Below, piece after piece: positions 34,950 to 46,839 of a stretch of DNA of 64,000 bases. The position numbers were made by a program, and so were the translations under genes. Positions within the stretch are counted from its first letter, which is position 1; every line of letters starts with the position of its first letter. Source of the stretch: Hetaerina americana (Eukaryota > Arthropoda > Insecta > Odonata > Calopterygidae); the NCBI GenBank assembly GCA_022747635.1, contig JAKTNV010000178.1:334001-398000 (forward strand), given 5' to 3'. Below the pieces are notes generated by a model. It saw only the letters and a program-made list of their open reading frames with translations. It searched no databases and was not told the DNA's origin.

Positions 34950-37900
34950 GTGTTTGAAGAGGTTACCGAGGACTACTGTTTTCTGTTTATAGTTTTGATT
35001 TTGTTATTTGAACTCTAAATTTTAAGGAGAAAATTTGACCACAGATAAGATGCAGTATACTCGATAAGTTTATTTTTGCAAAAAAAATGTTTTCTCCCCA
35101 GTAAAATATTTGCTTCAGTGCATGTTTCGTGTCGACGATAACTGCCATCACCTGGTGTGACTCTATGTGAATGGCAAGTATTTACATCCCTGAATATGAT
35201 ATGGCAGAAGGAAGATTGGTTATGTTTAGATGCAATGGCTCAAAATTGATCGATTATCATCGAATCGAACAAAAACATCGACTCATTGTGGAAGGGCGAA
35301 CCCTGTGTGCATGTACATAACTATAAACGATATTGTAAGTGCGCGTCATTAGCTACGATTAAACAAAAAAAGGCAACTAAATTACTACTCAATCATTATT
35401 ATCAGTGAATAATTATTTCATTAATTTATTTAATTATTGTTTTTTGAATTCTAATTGTAATTAATGCATTATTATGCATTTCTAAGAGAAAAATTAATAA
35501 ATGCTGCACTATTTCAGCACTTAAGTAGACCAATCCGAGAGACTTGGCCCAAATAGTCGAATTTACTATGATGACCATACTATGACACCGGCTACTGGAA
35601 TCAGACATCATAGGAAGCCCTGACCCACAGTTACCTCTTACCGAAAAGGGCGAGATAAACGTAAAATTTAACCTTTCAAGGTTAACTCAAATATTTCCAG
35701 TCAACTCCCGTACGCAATCGCCGCCAAACGCAATGCGATGTGAAACAGCCTTGTCCACGCTACAATGTTATTTAATTTAAATAGCACACCTTTGTAAGGC
35801 CGGCTAAGCCGCAATGCAGTCGATGGAACCGGCACGCTCCCTTCTATTGGATAAAATACTACATTAAAATTCCACGGTCAACTCGCAAAATGAACGAAAG
35901 CAGTGAAACAGTCATTTTCCACGAGACAATTACGTCTCTTAATCTTAATTGGCCAGTGAGACAATTACGGATTCCAGGAAGCTTGGATCATCGTGGGGAA
36001 AGAAAAGGGGGAGGAAACACCAAAGCAGCATTTTTCCTAACGACTCGCAAAACGCTGCAACCGTTTTTCTCTATGCTTTCTCTTTCTACACTAACCAAGG
36101 TCAAGAAGTTGACTTTCAGCATAAACCAGGGTTAGATGTTGAGAATACCACTCCAGATACATAGAGTAAATGTAGCGACGTGCGAAGCGATAAATAATTC
36201 CGCATTAACATTGACAAACATAAATTTTATAATGTATTATTTTTATTATATTTGTACATGGTACTTGTCAACGCTTAAGTGCAGATACCTGATTAATTAA
36301 TTAATTATTATTATTAAAAATCCAGATGTGCTGATAGACAGTCAGGTGGCACATAAGTCCCAAGTAATCACAAAAGATAATAGATAAAATCAGTCAGTAA
36401 AACAAAAGTACACTTAAAGGAAACTTTCAAACACAAATCTCTTTAACAAAACAAGAGAATCCCCATTTCATGTACATCAATCAATCAGCAAGAAAAAAAA
36501 GACAAATTTAAAAAAATTAAGCTGTTACGTATAATTTTACACCACACATCAATCAAATTTGTTGATGGATGACTCTAAAGCGTTGGAAGTAATCGCGCCT
36601 CATTGAAACTCCAGGGGACAAATACGTAGTGTTCCTTATTTCATTCGAATCTTGTACATATCAGTTTTTCACTTCGAGAATCGCTTCTTTAAAACAGCTT
36701 CTTAGGTAAGTAGTGAGTGCCAAATGGTTTAATAGTTTTTATGATGTGACTGGGGGCCTACGTTCCATCCCCGCCTAAGCCCCGACCCAAACCCCGCTTT
36801 TGCCAATATTGCTCCGCCACCACTCATGCCAAGTAAGAAAAATAGTTTTCCCGCACAAAACATTAATTATAACTTCTTTCCAAGCAACATTTTCATAATA
36901 TCATTTCCATAGTCAGAATTTTGAATTCGTATGCCTATTTTTAATCGACATACTTCTATCACTAAATAAAGGTCTATCCATATAACTATAATTTTCAATT
37001 TAATTTTAACTTCAAATTTAACGTTCACACTTCAACTGCAAGTTAAAATATGATTATTGACATGATCACAATAGAAAATACTTGTAAATATAAATTTATA
37101 AAGTAGAGATTCCATAGTAACTTTGTCCTAGGTAAATAAATTAATCCTGATATACTTCTCCATTGATTAATTTTGGGTTTTTTCCCATGCAGTCTTCAAC
37201 AGTGGCAGCAGACACTTTTCCAATAGTGATAAATTTTAGGATTTGCCAAAGTATTTCGTAGCGCTCGGGCATTTTCGAATTGAAAAAAAAAATCAATGAT
37301 AAAATTACAATATCCTCATTCAAATTTAATCCGTATGACACTTAACTCAAGGAAATTAAACCAATATTTCTAATTTACTTTAGCACAAAAAATGACGCCT
37401 ATTATAGGCGATAAAAATAAACTTTACTTGTATTTATCAAGGAATTTGATGCGATTGATCTGGAGTTGAACCTGAGCACGTAACAAGTATGGGTGCAAAA
37501 AGTAGCCTGTTATCTGCGGAGTTGCGGCATTTAATAACGTTGAAAGTTTGAAATATAGTACGTTCAAATTCTGACGCTAGAAAAAATCATAACAGGAATT
37601 CGAACAACTCCTCAACAAAATAAGTAAAAATCAATCTCTAAAATTAAAAATCGTCAGACTTCTGCTTTTACACACGTGTTTTTCTTTAGAAATGCTCTCT
37701 GAGATGGGATTTGGCCACACTAATATTGGCTCGGCATGCAGGTAACATAGAAAATTACGTAAAATACTTAAACACGTGGGTTTACTTTCTCATTATAGTT
37801 CCTACGGTTACGTCTTCAGAGTTATGGCCTAAGGCAAGGACAAGGACGCAACTGATGGCACAATTTCACCGCCTGGAGGTCACCGCACCCATGTAGACAT

Positions 37901-38235
37901 GCACTACTCGTTCAAAAATACCGATATTGTGACGAAGATTTCGACAAATTTTGACTATCCGCTCGATAACTTCGAATATCACCTAGAACAAAGGTTAATT
38001 TGAACACCCAAGCAAATGAAACGCAATTTCCATTCTCAATACACCTCCGCATGCATACATACCGTCCGAAGTAATGCATAACGCATTGTGTCAGTTTAAT
38101 TCTCTCTAGCGCTTTTTTATTCCTTAAATTACAAAGCCCCACATCCTAATTAACCAATGGAGCAATGCTAGATTCCACAAGCCAGAGAAATATGGTAGGT
38201 ATGCAATTTAAATTACATTTTAGTATTCAGTATTT
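34950..38235. other. Unassigned AT-rich DNA
   Basis: More than 3 kb with no repeat family of this window and no recognisable coding motif. It includes a short TTAA-type run at about 36290-36305 and T- or A-rich runs. Frames of 60 to 81 codons (for example 35890-36135, 37912-38142) are unrecognised. Confidence 0.5.
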
Positions 38236-38239
38236 TTTA

Positions 38240-38290
38240 GTAGCCTGCAAGCCATCGCTAGGGTGTGGCAGGGAGTGGATTACATAAACT
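38240..38290 (-). mobile_element. CR1-like LINE 3' tail, isolated
   Basis: 'tgcaagccatcgctagggtg' at 38246-38265 followed by 'tggcagggagtgg' matches the 3' end of the CR1-like copies at 22183, 54224 and 58408-58442 (opposite strand). No coding part could be found to its right, so it is either an extremely 5'-truncated copy or has decayed. Confidence 0.65.
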
Positions 38291-38684
38291 CGAACACACA
38301 TTTACGATATCCTGGAACACCCTTTGGGCGCTACAAACGTTTGGAGAACAGCCATCATTGCGAATTATTTACCATTTAATTTCTTTGGGATCCAGTTCTA
38401 ACGCAAAGAGTAGCTCATTCTGCAAAATGAAATGTGATTAACTTATGCCTGCTTCCCGTCGACATTTCCCTCCCACAGGAAGAGTTAACTCAGTTGAATA
38501 CTGCTGGTAATATTATTATTAGTGTAATTTTCACTTGTTTCTGTAAAAAAACAGCAAAGAAATAAAAATACCCGCTTTTTGTGAGCATATAATCATATAA
38601 ATTTGCACGCTTGCCATTCCATGTTTTAGAAAATTTTTATGTAATACTATTACTGGTAGTCAACCACTTAAGGCAGGTTATGTA

Positions 38685-38925
38685 TGGACACAACCTATAC
38701 CACGGTACAATGATATATATCCTGGCCTTAAGTGCAACGAAGCTTTGAAATTCACATGGCGGGGTGGAAAGGGAGTCAATTCCTGTCCCTGTGCCGCCCG
38801 CGGTTTCGCAGGAAGACCCAGTACCCTGGTATTTTAGCTTGGGTGAATTTGAAGGCGTCCGGAGACGTCATGCAGAATCGGACCCGGGTCTTACAGCAGC
38901 GTTACCCACGCGCAGGAAATTTTAT
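38685..38925 (-). mobile_element. SINE family B
   Basis: Minus strand: head ending with 'gacccgggtccgattctgc' (about 38871-38889), then 'acgtctccggacgccttc' and 'aattcacccaagct', then 'ctgggtcttcctgcgaaacc', and 'ttcaaagcttcgttgcac' near 38725-38748. This is the block order of family B, with substitutions. The 81-codon plus frame at 38732-38977 is antisense to it. Confidence 0.65.
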
Positions 38926-38929
38926 CAAG

Positions 38930-39275
38930 CGGAAGGATTTTAAATGTCTAGCAAAATCATCAATGAAACATTTCTAATGCCATCAGTGGCCATTTAAAGG
39001 CGGACAGAACACGTTCGTAACGCCTGGATATTTAAATTTTCCGATTCTCTTCCGTGACCCTCGCGATGAATGGCGTCGGGAAGGCAGTGCGCTTTAGCAT
39101 TTCGCTCTGTGAGACACAGTCAAAGGGGCATTTCCCAGCCGCCGAATCGTCTTCATCCGCTCTCTTCAATTTTTTTCGAATGTGCGTTTAGAAGCAAACA
39201 CGTTCGAGCCAGCTGTGGGAAGACACATCTCAAGAGAGGCACCATCTTCTCCCGTCATCTTGTTAAATGACGAAA
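38930..39275. other. Unassigned DNA
   Basis: Nothing recognised; a 66-codon plus frame at 39070-39270 has no known motif. Confidence 0.5.
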
Positions 39276-39280
39276 AACTG

Positions 39281-39438
39281 TAACTTAGTAATTCCACAGA
39301 ATTTTATTTAGACACGACCGGGTTTTCGACGGCCGACGTCATCATCAGAACCCGATGATGACGTCGACCGTATATGAAATGAAACGTCGAAACCCGGGTC
39401 TTGCCCAAATAAATGCTATGGAATTCCTTAGTTATAAC
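39281..39438. repeat. Foldback element with GACGTCATCATC inner arms
   Basis: The two halves are imperfect reverse complements from the outer ends (taacttagtaattcc and ggaattccttagttata) through 'gaccgggttttcgacg' against 'cgtcgaaacccgggtc' to inner arms 'gacgtcatcatc' (39336-39347) and 'gatgatgacgtc' (39354-39365), which are exact around a 6-base loop. An extra stretch near 39370-39384 unbalances the arms. No coding sequence. Layout fits a short foldback transposon or terminal piece of a larger element. Confidence 0.75.
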
Positions 39439-39679
39439 TTCTCGATTTAAAATGAATCGATTTCGTGTAACGTCATCCCTCAAAGAATCAATTCCGTCAT
39501 CTTATATTCGCATTCAATTCTCCCAAAGTGACCTCGAAGAGGTGAGCCTAAGTAACTCATGTACATATAGTTAGATAATGTCCAACCATAAACGTTTTGC
39601 CGGGTCAGGAGGAGAACAAAATTCGTCACCATCATCTGAGAACGTAGTTTAAGGAGAATGATGTTATGTACGAGTTGCG

Positions 39680-40010
39680 GTGCGTTAACCAAGATTTGAT
39701 GATTGATCTGCTGACCGGAAGGTCCCCGATTCAAATCAGGTTGGTTCTTCTGGGCAGCACCCAAAATCCAAGCTGTGTGATTTTCTGGGTATCGCGGGTG
39801 CTATGGACCGGAGTCCAAAGCTGAGATGTATTCCGGGTACTTTATCTTCATGGGAAAACAAAGGCTTCACGGGGAAAGGAACTCGGGGCCCTGTTGATGC
39901 TTCAATTTCACACGTCGTTGGGTTTATTTCGTGGTGAGCTCAACCCTAACTCATCAAACCACCCACCGGGTTGTTGATAACAGGGGTTCGCTCGTTTGTT
40001 TCAGGGTTAT
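39680..40010 (+). mobile_element. SINE family B
   Basis: Head: 'gatctgctgaccggaaggtc' and 'gattcaaatcagg' (about 39729-39741, B-box-like). Body: 'gggcagcacccaaaatccaagctgtg' in two pieces, 'gattttctgggtatcgcggg' (about 39779-39798), 'aactcggggccctgttg', 'tttcacacgtcgttgggttt'. Tail: 'catcaaaccacccaccgg' and 'gttgttgata' (about 39952-39980). Diverged from the other copies, so probably old or a subfamily. Confidence 0.65.
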
Positions 40011-40019
40011 TGTTCGGGG

Positions 40020-40490
40020 TATTGTGTAGATGCAGATGAACCCTTTGATTGCCCGACCCTGGGTCAACTCTGGCTCCAGGCTTCCAGCATTTAGAGGAAT
40101 TCGCTCCCTCTTCGCCCCGCCCTTTTCCTTCTCGCTGGAGCGTTCTAAAGCTTACAGCGCCGCTTCGTCTCTAGCACGGACTGCAGACTCACGCGCGTTA
40201 AGACGCTCTCCCCTCCCTCCACGGTCAACCCCCAACCCCAACTTCCATCGCCAGCCAGCCCCTCATCCAGACCACTCCCCTAGAACGTGAGCAATCACGC
40301 TGCGTCACCTCGGCAGTCTGGAGCTCGGACGAAACGAGGCTAGGCGCCTTCCATAAGTGACGTCTTTTCCGGGTCGACTCCGACCAACTCTCGCCCTCCC
40401 TCCCATTGTCAGAGTTATTCACACGCCAGGGCGGTGCCTTCTCCTGAGATTACCTCCCAAAAGCCGCAAACAACCGATCCGTCCCCGTTA
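40020..40490. other. CpG-rich tract with a CRE-like site
   Basis: GC- and CpG-rich from about 40040 to 40480. 'gtgacgtc' at about 40357-40364 resembles a cyclic-AMP response element half. Frames of 86 (plus) and 65 (minus) codons overlap and have no known domain. A promoter-type CpG island is possible but unsupported by any neighbouring exon. Confidence 0.3.
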
Positions 40491-40609
40491 AGCATTGTTC
40501 GAAATAATTTGGGCATTAGGAATTAGACATGATCCATTATAACACCGAAGGTAGTTACTAGATTATCGACCAGCTAAGAGAGGTCGTGAATTGGCGATGA
40601 TGTCTGGTG

Positions 40610-40850
40610 ACGAAAGTATTGGGTGGAGGGTGTAGTTACGTACAAACGCTCCGAATCTACATCCACACAATACCCCGCGAGGGGGCGTGTTGCGATGGGT
40701 GTGAATGCATCAGCCATTTATGCATAAATATGCACTTATACATAAACATGAGTACATATTTGCACATACACATGAAAACAAACAAGCAAATTTACGCACA
40801 TGCTTGCATTTATGTCTCAAGCGATGATTGATACGTTCGAGTAAATATTT
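40610..40850 (+). repeat. Interspersed repeat F, copy 2
   Basis: 'ccgaatctacatccacacaataccccgcgaggggg' in pieces (about 40651-40685), then 'catcagccatttatgcat' and A/T-rich text with many 'tacata/gcaca' words. The same order is in the copies at 10770 and 41370. The 74-codon frame across it is not a gene. Confidence 0.5.
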
Positions 40851-41369
40851 AAAATTTTGCTTTTTGATTTAAAAAATGCAGCAGTGTTTATATTTTTGGA
40901 TTTGTTACCACTGTATACCGCGAGGGGAAAGAACCAGTATTTATGGGTAGTTAATAAATGCAAAAAAGAGTTGGAACGTGCTACGCACTTGGGAATAACG
41001 CTTTGTCTTCTAACTTACGCATATTTTGCTATTCAGATCAATACACTTCTTTCGACGATTGCATTCTACGCATAAATGTTTTGTCATTTTAAGAAATACG
41101 GGAAAAATGGTTATCATTTGCATCAGGAATTCAATATGGCGTAAAAGAAGAATGCACCCATTTTCCACTTCTACGGCGACGATAAGGTCAGACGGTAATT
41201 GATGCGAATCATGCTGTTGGTCAAGAAATTCGGACGCAGGTCAAGATGGCATCGCAGGTAGGCTTTCAGAAAATTGGAAAAAAATATATTTTTGACTCGA
41301 TGGAATGGTTTGAATTCAAACGAATCCTTTCAAGGAGCTTATTTGAAATTTGGAAGACACATTAGTATA

Positions 41370-41600
41370 TGTGAGTCTGTAACTGACATGTAGAATACTC
41401 GTACATTACATCTACTCAATATCTCGCTGACCGCCGCAAGGGCGAGTGGCGGTAGGTAGTAGGGAGTCAGCTATACATTCATACAACTACTCTTTTATTC
41501 ATAAATACAACTATTAGTTCATTCATGTATTGAAATATACATATATTTGCCAATATACAATAACACTCGTACACACACACATAAATGCCTATGAGCATAA
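41370..41600 (+). repeat. Interspersed repeat F, copy 3
   Basis: 'ccgccgcaagggcgagtggcgg' in the 41432-41453 part can fold as a ccgc/gcgg stem. It is followed by 'gagtcagctatacattcata' and A/T-rich 'tacata' sequence. Lies about 750 bases from copy 2 in the same orientation. Confidence 0.5.
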
Positions 41601-41604
41601 TAAG

Positions 41605-42035
41605 GTGGTAAACGTACTTTCAGGAGACAAATCTCCAAAGGTCTAAAATTAGCGATTCGGAGCCGAGGAAGAAAATTATGTTATCTCCGGCGGGACGTCC
41701 TTTGATCGCACATAACTTTAGACACCCGGTCTTACCCCACTAAGTGACTCGTCACGTGATTTTGTCGACAGATTTGATGCTTTTGAAAAGAGGCTTCTAC
41801 AAAAAAAGAAACGAATGGTAGTATTCAGCCTGAGGAAGTGGTTACGGTCTTTTTTAAACAACAGGTTCCGAGAGGTTATGAGGTACGAAACAACAACTTC
41901 ATTATTAGGAGGGATAAAATGAGCGGTCCAAACTTTTAGTCTGAGGAGAATTACCGGAGAACCGCATATAATTCTTTAAGTAGGACGGTTATCTTTGTAA
42001 AACCAGTTTTATGCATAAGCGGTTGACGTCTGTTA
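41605..42035. other. Unassigned DNA
   Basis: No motif or repeat of this window recognised. Confidence 0.5.
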
Positions 42036-42039
42036 TCCG

Positions 42040-42445
42040 AACTGGAGGGAGGTGATGATTAAAGGGATGTTGAATGAAGATGCTAAGAATAGATTAGCGA
42101 AAACTTTGATGTGAAACTTGGTTTTGCACGGCGCGGAAACTTGGCCGTAGAAGCAAAATGAAAGTAGTAGATCGGAGGCATCTAAGATAAGTGGGTGTTG
42201 AAAAGGATGAAATAAGTGAGGTGGACAGAAAGGAAAACAAAGGAGGAATTGCAAGGCAAGGTGGAAGAGGAGAGGGGATTTGCTGGGAGAAATGCAAAGG
42301 AGTCAGGAAAGATGAATGCAAAACATTTTAATGGCGACGGTGTTGAAGATGGTGATAAGAGGAGAATGTTTTTAAGTCAATGTATGGGGACGAATAGGAT
42401 TATATGGAAATGAATGAGAGGACGCCCGAAAATAAGATATTTCCG
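42040..42445 (+). mobile_element. RTE-like LINE C-terminal fragment
   Basis: Plus strand, changing frames: 'NEDAKNRLAKTLMXNLVLHG' region (about 42073-42130), 'ETWP' (about 42138-42149), 'RRHLR', then 'MRWTERKTKEELQGKVEEER' (about 42216-42275) and 'GFAGRNAKESGKMNAKHFNG'. It parallels 24430-24750 and 52560-52800. The minus frames at 42033-42321 are antisense shadows. Confidence 0.7.
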
Positions 42446-42449
42446 TGGA

Positions 42450-43055
42450 TCATCCCCGATCGCTAGCATTTATTAAGTGGGCAATGTAGTAAGGGCATAA
42501 AGGAGGTTGGAACGTGACTTCCCTAGTCAGTGCGTCATTGACAAGTGATGAAATCAATGGAATACACACTAATGCGCATTTCTCACAAATTTGATGTGAA
42601 ATTACAGTTTTTAAGCACTTAAATAAGTTCTCATTACTTTGAAAAGTGATCTAATACTTATTTGGGATTTGCTCTGAAGTTCACCATTTCAAAACTATGC
42701 GATTTCGACAGTTTTTCCTACAGATTAATTATATATTTTAAACAAAGGCATGGAAATACTGTTATGTTGACACTGCTGCAACCCTTACATTATTACGCGC
42801 ATGGTGTTTTTCATGAGAAAGAAATGTATACCTGCACCCTGAACCCACATTTCTTCTGGGGTTTGTAGTTAATTCTTAAAAAAACTAATACAGGGAGACC
42901 GAGTTTACTCACCATCATTTGATAGAGTGTATTTATCATTTCAAATAGAGGAAACTATATCAAAATAATATGTACTTCACATCTCGTAACACTAGAACAC
43001 AATAATGGCGTTAGGTAAAGAATCTTTTGCAAAGAGGATCTGATGATATGAACCT
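42450..43055. other. Unassigned DNA
   Basis: No motif or repeat recognised; the 68-codon plus frame at 42662-42868 is unrecognised. Confidence 0.5.
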
Positions 43056-43059
43056 TAAA

Positions 43060-43485
43060 TGTAAATTTAAAGAAAGACAAGTGAAAACTTTAATATGGAG
43101 CGAGGTTATTGCACGAAACCTTGTCCGTTGAGGCAAGATGAAAGTAGTAGATTGGAGGCATATGAGATGCGGGCGTGGAAAAGGATGGAAAGGTAAAATG
43201 CACGGAAATAAAAACTAAGTTCTAGGAATGGTAGGGGAGTGCAGAGGGTTTTTGGGAGAATTTAAAAGAAGTCAGGAAAAATGGATACAGGGCATACTGG
43301 GTTGGAATGGAATTTTGATGACAGCGTTCGAGGTGGTAGGGGGAGGAAAACAATAGCCATGCTGGATGGAATGAAGGCAGGCGGAATTATGTGTGAGAAA
43401 AAGAATGGTTTATTGTGAGGGTGGTTCAAAAGTATTTATTTAGTGTCGTGTTAGAAGGGTTTGTATATGTAGCAATGGGTCCATC
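43060..43485 (+). mobile_element. RTE-like LINE C-terminal fragment
   Basis: About 43085-43150 gives 'VKTLIWSEVIARNLVR' (the 'TLxWSVALYG' block), followed by 'SSRLEAYEMRAWKRMER' (about 43147-43197), then 'LGEFKRSQEKWIQGI' and 'MLDGMKAGGI' in shifted frames. The copy is the nearest relative, by layout, of the one ending at 42445 (same strand, 600 bases away), but both keep the same blocks, so they are two insertions and not one split element. Confidence 0.65.
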
Positions 43486-43614
43486 AAAGGTAAGAAGGTA
43501 GACAACCCACAATTACAACAATGTGGTGCATTTTGGAGAGATTTGGACGGACGATAGACATTCCAAGCAGAAGCAAGTGCGGCACGGAAAGAATTGGTCC
43601 CCCCCCCCCTTTTG

Positions 43615-43725
43615 CCTGAATATGTAAGGACGCGAATTTCACCCGCCCCTGAGGCTTAGCACGAGGTGAGCTACCAATCATAAACCAACCTTCGCGTTGA
43701 TCACCGTTGTTATTTGATTGCCGCG
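43615..43725 (+). mobile_element. SINE family B, 3' part
   Basis: 'cttagcacgaggtgagctacc' (about 43655-43675) then the tail stem-loop 'ataaaccaaccttcgcgttgat' (about 43680-43701) and 'tatttgattg' match the family B end. The head is missing; a run of C (43601-43611) lies at its left edge. Confidence 0.6.
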
Positions 43726-44180
43726 AGGGATTCAACCGAGAGCTCTTACGGATTGGGTACTGAGACGAGTGAGGACCTCCCAATTCGAGTCTGGCGGATT
43801 GGTGGGAGAGGGGTGGTGGTGGAGATTGGGGTGGGTAGAGAGGGAGAGAGACACGGTTGCCCTCTCAGGGCGGAGAGTTCGGAATGCAGTTGTTTATTGG
43901 AGTGAAACCAGCGGGGATTCTGCACTGCGAAGGACTCTTCGGCGAGGGTCGGTCGGCACGGTGGAAAGGGGTTCCTCCCCCGCACCCCGCCTCCCTCCCT
44001 CCCTCCGCCCGAGACCGTCTTGCACGCCCAACGAACGGCGTTGCCATTGCGACCTTTCGGTTTTGCGCGTATCCGTACAACTCCCGTCCACCCCTCGGCT
44101 CAGTCTGGTTCCTTTCTGCTTCTGTTTCTTCTCAGTTTCCGCCACTGACGTACGTGCCAACGTAACAATCTAAACGAGAG
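43726..44180. other. CpG-rich tract
   Basis: GC- and CpG-rich throughout, purine-biased at 43790-43870. Six overlapping frames of 63 to 151 codons on both strands (the longest 43718-44173, plus) encode low-complexity Arg, Ser and Pro-rich products and none shows a known domain. Such overlap indicates composition, not genes. It starts directly at the end of the SINE tail. Confidence 0.4.
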
Positions 44181-44184
44181 CTCA

Positions 44185-44695
44185 CACTGCCTTTCATTTA
44201 CCATCTGTAACTCACGTGTAACCCTCTATGAAAATTATTACGAATAAATGAAAAAGGCCCCGTGACCAATTTCAGACGCGTAGTACTGCCGATGTCTAAA
44301 TGTTTGAATTATTTATTATTTAAAGGCTTTTTTTTTCAAAGTAAATGGCAATGAAACTTCGTATTTATAAAATAAATTTTTGTAATTATTTTTAGTAATT
44401 GTACATTTGCACTCTTGATGATGATAATAAAGATGGCGTGCAGGATAATCCTACGTCAAAAGGAAACTACTGAAATTCACACGAGAATAATAACGAAACA
44501 ATAAACGGACTAAGTAAATAATCCATAATATTCAAAGTGCGCATCTGTGGTAGAGCTATTTACGAAACGATAAAAGAAAATACGAATCTATTTCCATTTG
44601 CTTGCCTCTATGGATTTTCTTGATTCGATTCATACTTCCGTTTTTCCGGTTTCCACCACTAGCGGCTTATCATGTTAAGTTTGGCAGCGTTTGGT
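44185..44695. other. Unassigned AT-rich DNA
   Basis: Nothing recognised. A T run is at about 44328-44336. Confidence 0.5.
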
Positions 44696-44699
44696 ACTA

Positions 44700-45170
44700 T
44701 AAGTTACGCTGGTTAAGAGCTCTCGATCGCACGGCGTTTTCCGCCTACGCTCGTATGCATACGACGTTGTCTGTGCGTTAGTGGTGGTAGACGGGAGGCA
44801 TTCCCGTGGTAACGACGCTGATTCCGGTGCGCCCTTCTTCGCAAAAGAGAGAGAGAGAGATGAGAAGAGACCGGGTCCACTCCTGTCGGCCGAGGCGGCA
44901 CGTGCAAACGAGAAATCCCCCCTCCCCGCGCGTGAAAGAGAGAGAAAGAAATTTAACGGTCACTAAATCTCGAGATAAAAAAATGTAAAAAAATAACATT
45001 ATCCAGACGTTGAAATATTTCCGCCCGTTATTTTTCCCGCGATATTTTCTTCCGCCGAATCTCGTCCAGCGTCCCTCCGGGATAACCTTTCTTTTATTTT
45101 ATCACCGCACCTGGATTGCCCCCACGAGTGAAATCGCACCCTCGATTTCAGCATGTCCCGGTTTAAGATC
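44700..45170. other. CpG-rich tract with (GA)n
   Basis: CpG-rich from 44715 to 45140, with a (GA)n run at about 44848-44863 and a second purine-rich run at 44935-44955. Four short frames overlap on both strands and have no domain. The first part (about 44725-44830) contains ATG- and GTCTGTGCG-like promoter-type sequence, but no core promoter element is certain. Confidence 0.35.
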
Positions 45171-45174
45171 CAGT

Positions 45175-45920
45175 AGGCAGCAAAACAAATTAAAGGGTGT
45201 TGTATCAATCTTCAAAACTGTGGCTTCGTTATCTGGGGTGCGCGAAACTTCTTAATAAACTGGTCCGATCCGTTTCTTAAATGGTCAATCAAGTCGATTT
45301 TACAGGTTATTCGCAAGCCCACGTGCAACGGTCGTCCCGCATTAGCAGAAAGTCAAATAGAAATGAAAAAGTTTAACATGAAAGGCACTCAATTTGTTAC
45401 CAAAGTTACTAATTATTAAATAGGGTACAAAGCTGACGGGCCATGTTGTGCTTGCCTGATACGACCCTAGCGGTAACTTTCAAGGTACAATGTGGTTGTG
45501 TGGGCATCCTCGTGTTTTACTTATAATACGAAGCATCATTATGACAGCAAATATGTTCCAGAACTCACATTTAAAATTCACAGCATATGGAGTATGTTAC
45601 GTGATGTCATTATAATAGAACTCACCTTTCGATAGCATGTAAATTAAGCTGTAGCTTAAAACATAATCATGGTCCCCAGTTACTCTTTTCGGTGGGGAGA
45701 AGCCTTGTTTGCAAGAAAATGTTAATGGGTCAGGTCTGACCTGAAGAATGCCTCAGAGAAGGCCGAAAGCTTCAAATTTCTGACATGTGAGTTTTCTTTT
45801 CGTGTTATCTATTTTATTTTTTTCTTATATTGTGCCATCCAAATGTTATAATATTACTTAAAACATGAAAGAACACGGAGTAATATTATGAGCATCCAAA
45901 AATCGTCATTCCCTTCAGAG
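45175..45920. other. Unassigned DNA
   Basis: One notable word cluster, 'ctgacctgaagaatgcctc' and 'gaaggccgaaagcttc' at about 45738-45776, resembles in layout the '...gaa...gccgaaa...' ends of several retroelements, but no coding part is attached. Confidence 0.4.
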
Positions 45921-45929
45921 AAATCGAAA

Positions 45930-46210
45930 CCAATGATTGAAACTATATTATGTAGACAAAAGGAAGCAAATAATAAGTTTGTGTACAAAGCACTGCATTT
46001 TATGACCGAGAAACATGGACCATAAAGAAGGAAGAAGGTTGACCGCCTTCCAAGTTTGGATTTATCGCAGAATGCTCGCGGCTAAGTTGAACAGAGTTGT
46101 CAACGAAGACGTGTTTGAGCGAGAGGTGGGGCAGGGTGCATCATGCAAGAGCATAATAGAAAAAAGGGAGCCAAAGGGGCACATCTTTAAGCACTCAAAA
46201 GTCTCATAAA
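45930..46210 (+). mobile_element. RTE-like LINE C-terminal fragment
   Basis: Plus-strand, two frames: 'YDRETWTIKKEE' (about 46000-46035), then 'GRRLTAFQVWIYRRMLAAKL' and 'RVVNEDVFEREVG' (46027-46130). These are the conserved 'ETWTI..RxxAFxxWxxRRML' and 'VxNExVL' blocks of the group. One indel separates the two frames. The following 68 residues contain no clear block. Confidence 0.7.
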
Positions 46211-46379
46211 AAATACGAGGGAAATTCGCATGTTAGAGGGAAAGGAGGGCAATTTTTTGGGAGAGGCCGAGACTGCGAATTCAAAGCAAGTGAGGAGGGT
46301 GCAGGAATACCATCCTATGTAGGAAAAGATGCCTCTAATAAGAGACGAGAGAACGCCTCTTCCAAACCAATCCAAGAAT

Positions 46380-46835
46380 TTATGAAAACGTGAAATTCAG
46401 CTTCTTATGACCTTTTTATATTGAATGCGTCAAAAAATTTTTTTCATTCAGTGAATATTATCCCAAAAACCTTTTACGGCTTCAAATCTTTTTTTCAAAG
46501 AATTTCTGATTCCAAGAGGAAGATAATGCAGAGCATTACTTTAAAGAAATATACAAGTATTATGCTCCGTCACATTACATATTTTAAAACTACTTTTATT
46601 ACACTTGCATCCACATGCGAACCATTAAAGGTCGCCTTAAGCTCAACTATGAACATGTTTACCACACATTTTATCTACTACTAGTCATTATTAATATTAG
46701 CATTTCTGCAACGGCTAAGGGTAGGCTTTTTATGGACCCTGGATCTACAGACTAATTTACTCGTAAGTCAGAACTGTAATGACAAAAATCCTGTAAAACT
46801 TATAACACATTATAAAAGCTTAATAAATTCTTTAA
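46380..46835. other. Unassigned AT-rich DNA
   Basis: The 87-codon plus frame at 46421-46684 has no recognisable motif. Confidence 0.5.
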
Positions 46836-46839
46836 CTCT

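Noticed and set aside
41430..41455. CRISPR-like or operator-like palindrome
   Set aside because: The stem is part of a repeat with two other copies at 10770 and 40610; no regular spacer array exists anywhere in the window.
43718..44173. 151-codon plus-strand frame
   Set aside because: CpG-rich composition with five overlapping frames; product is low-complexity.
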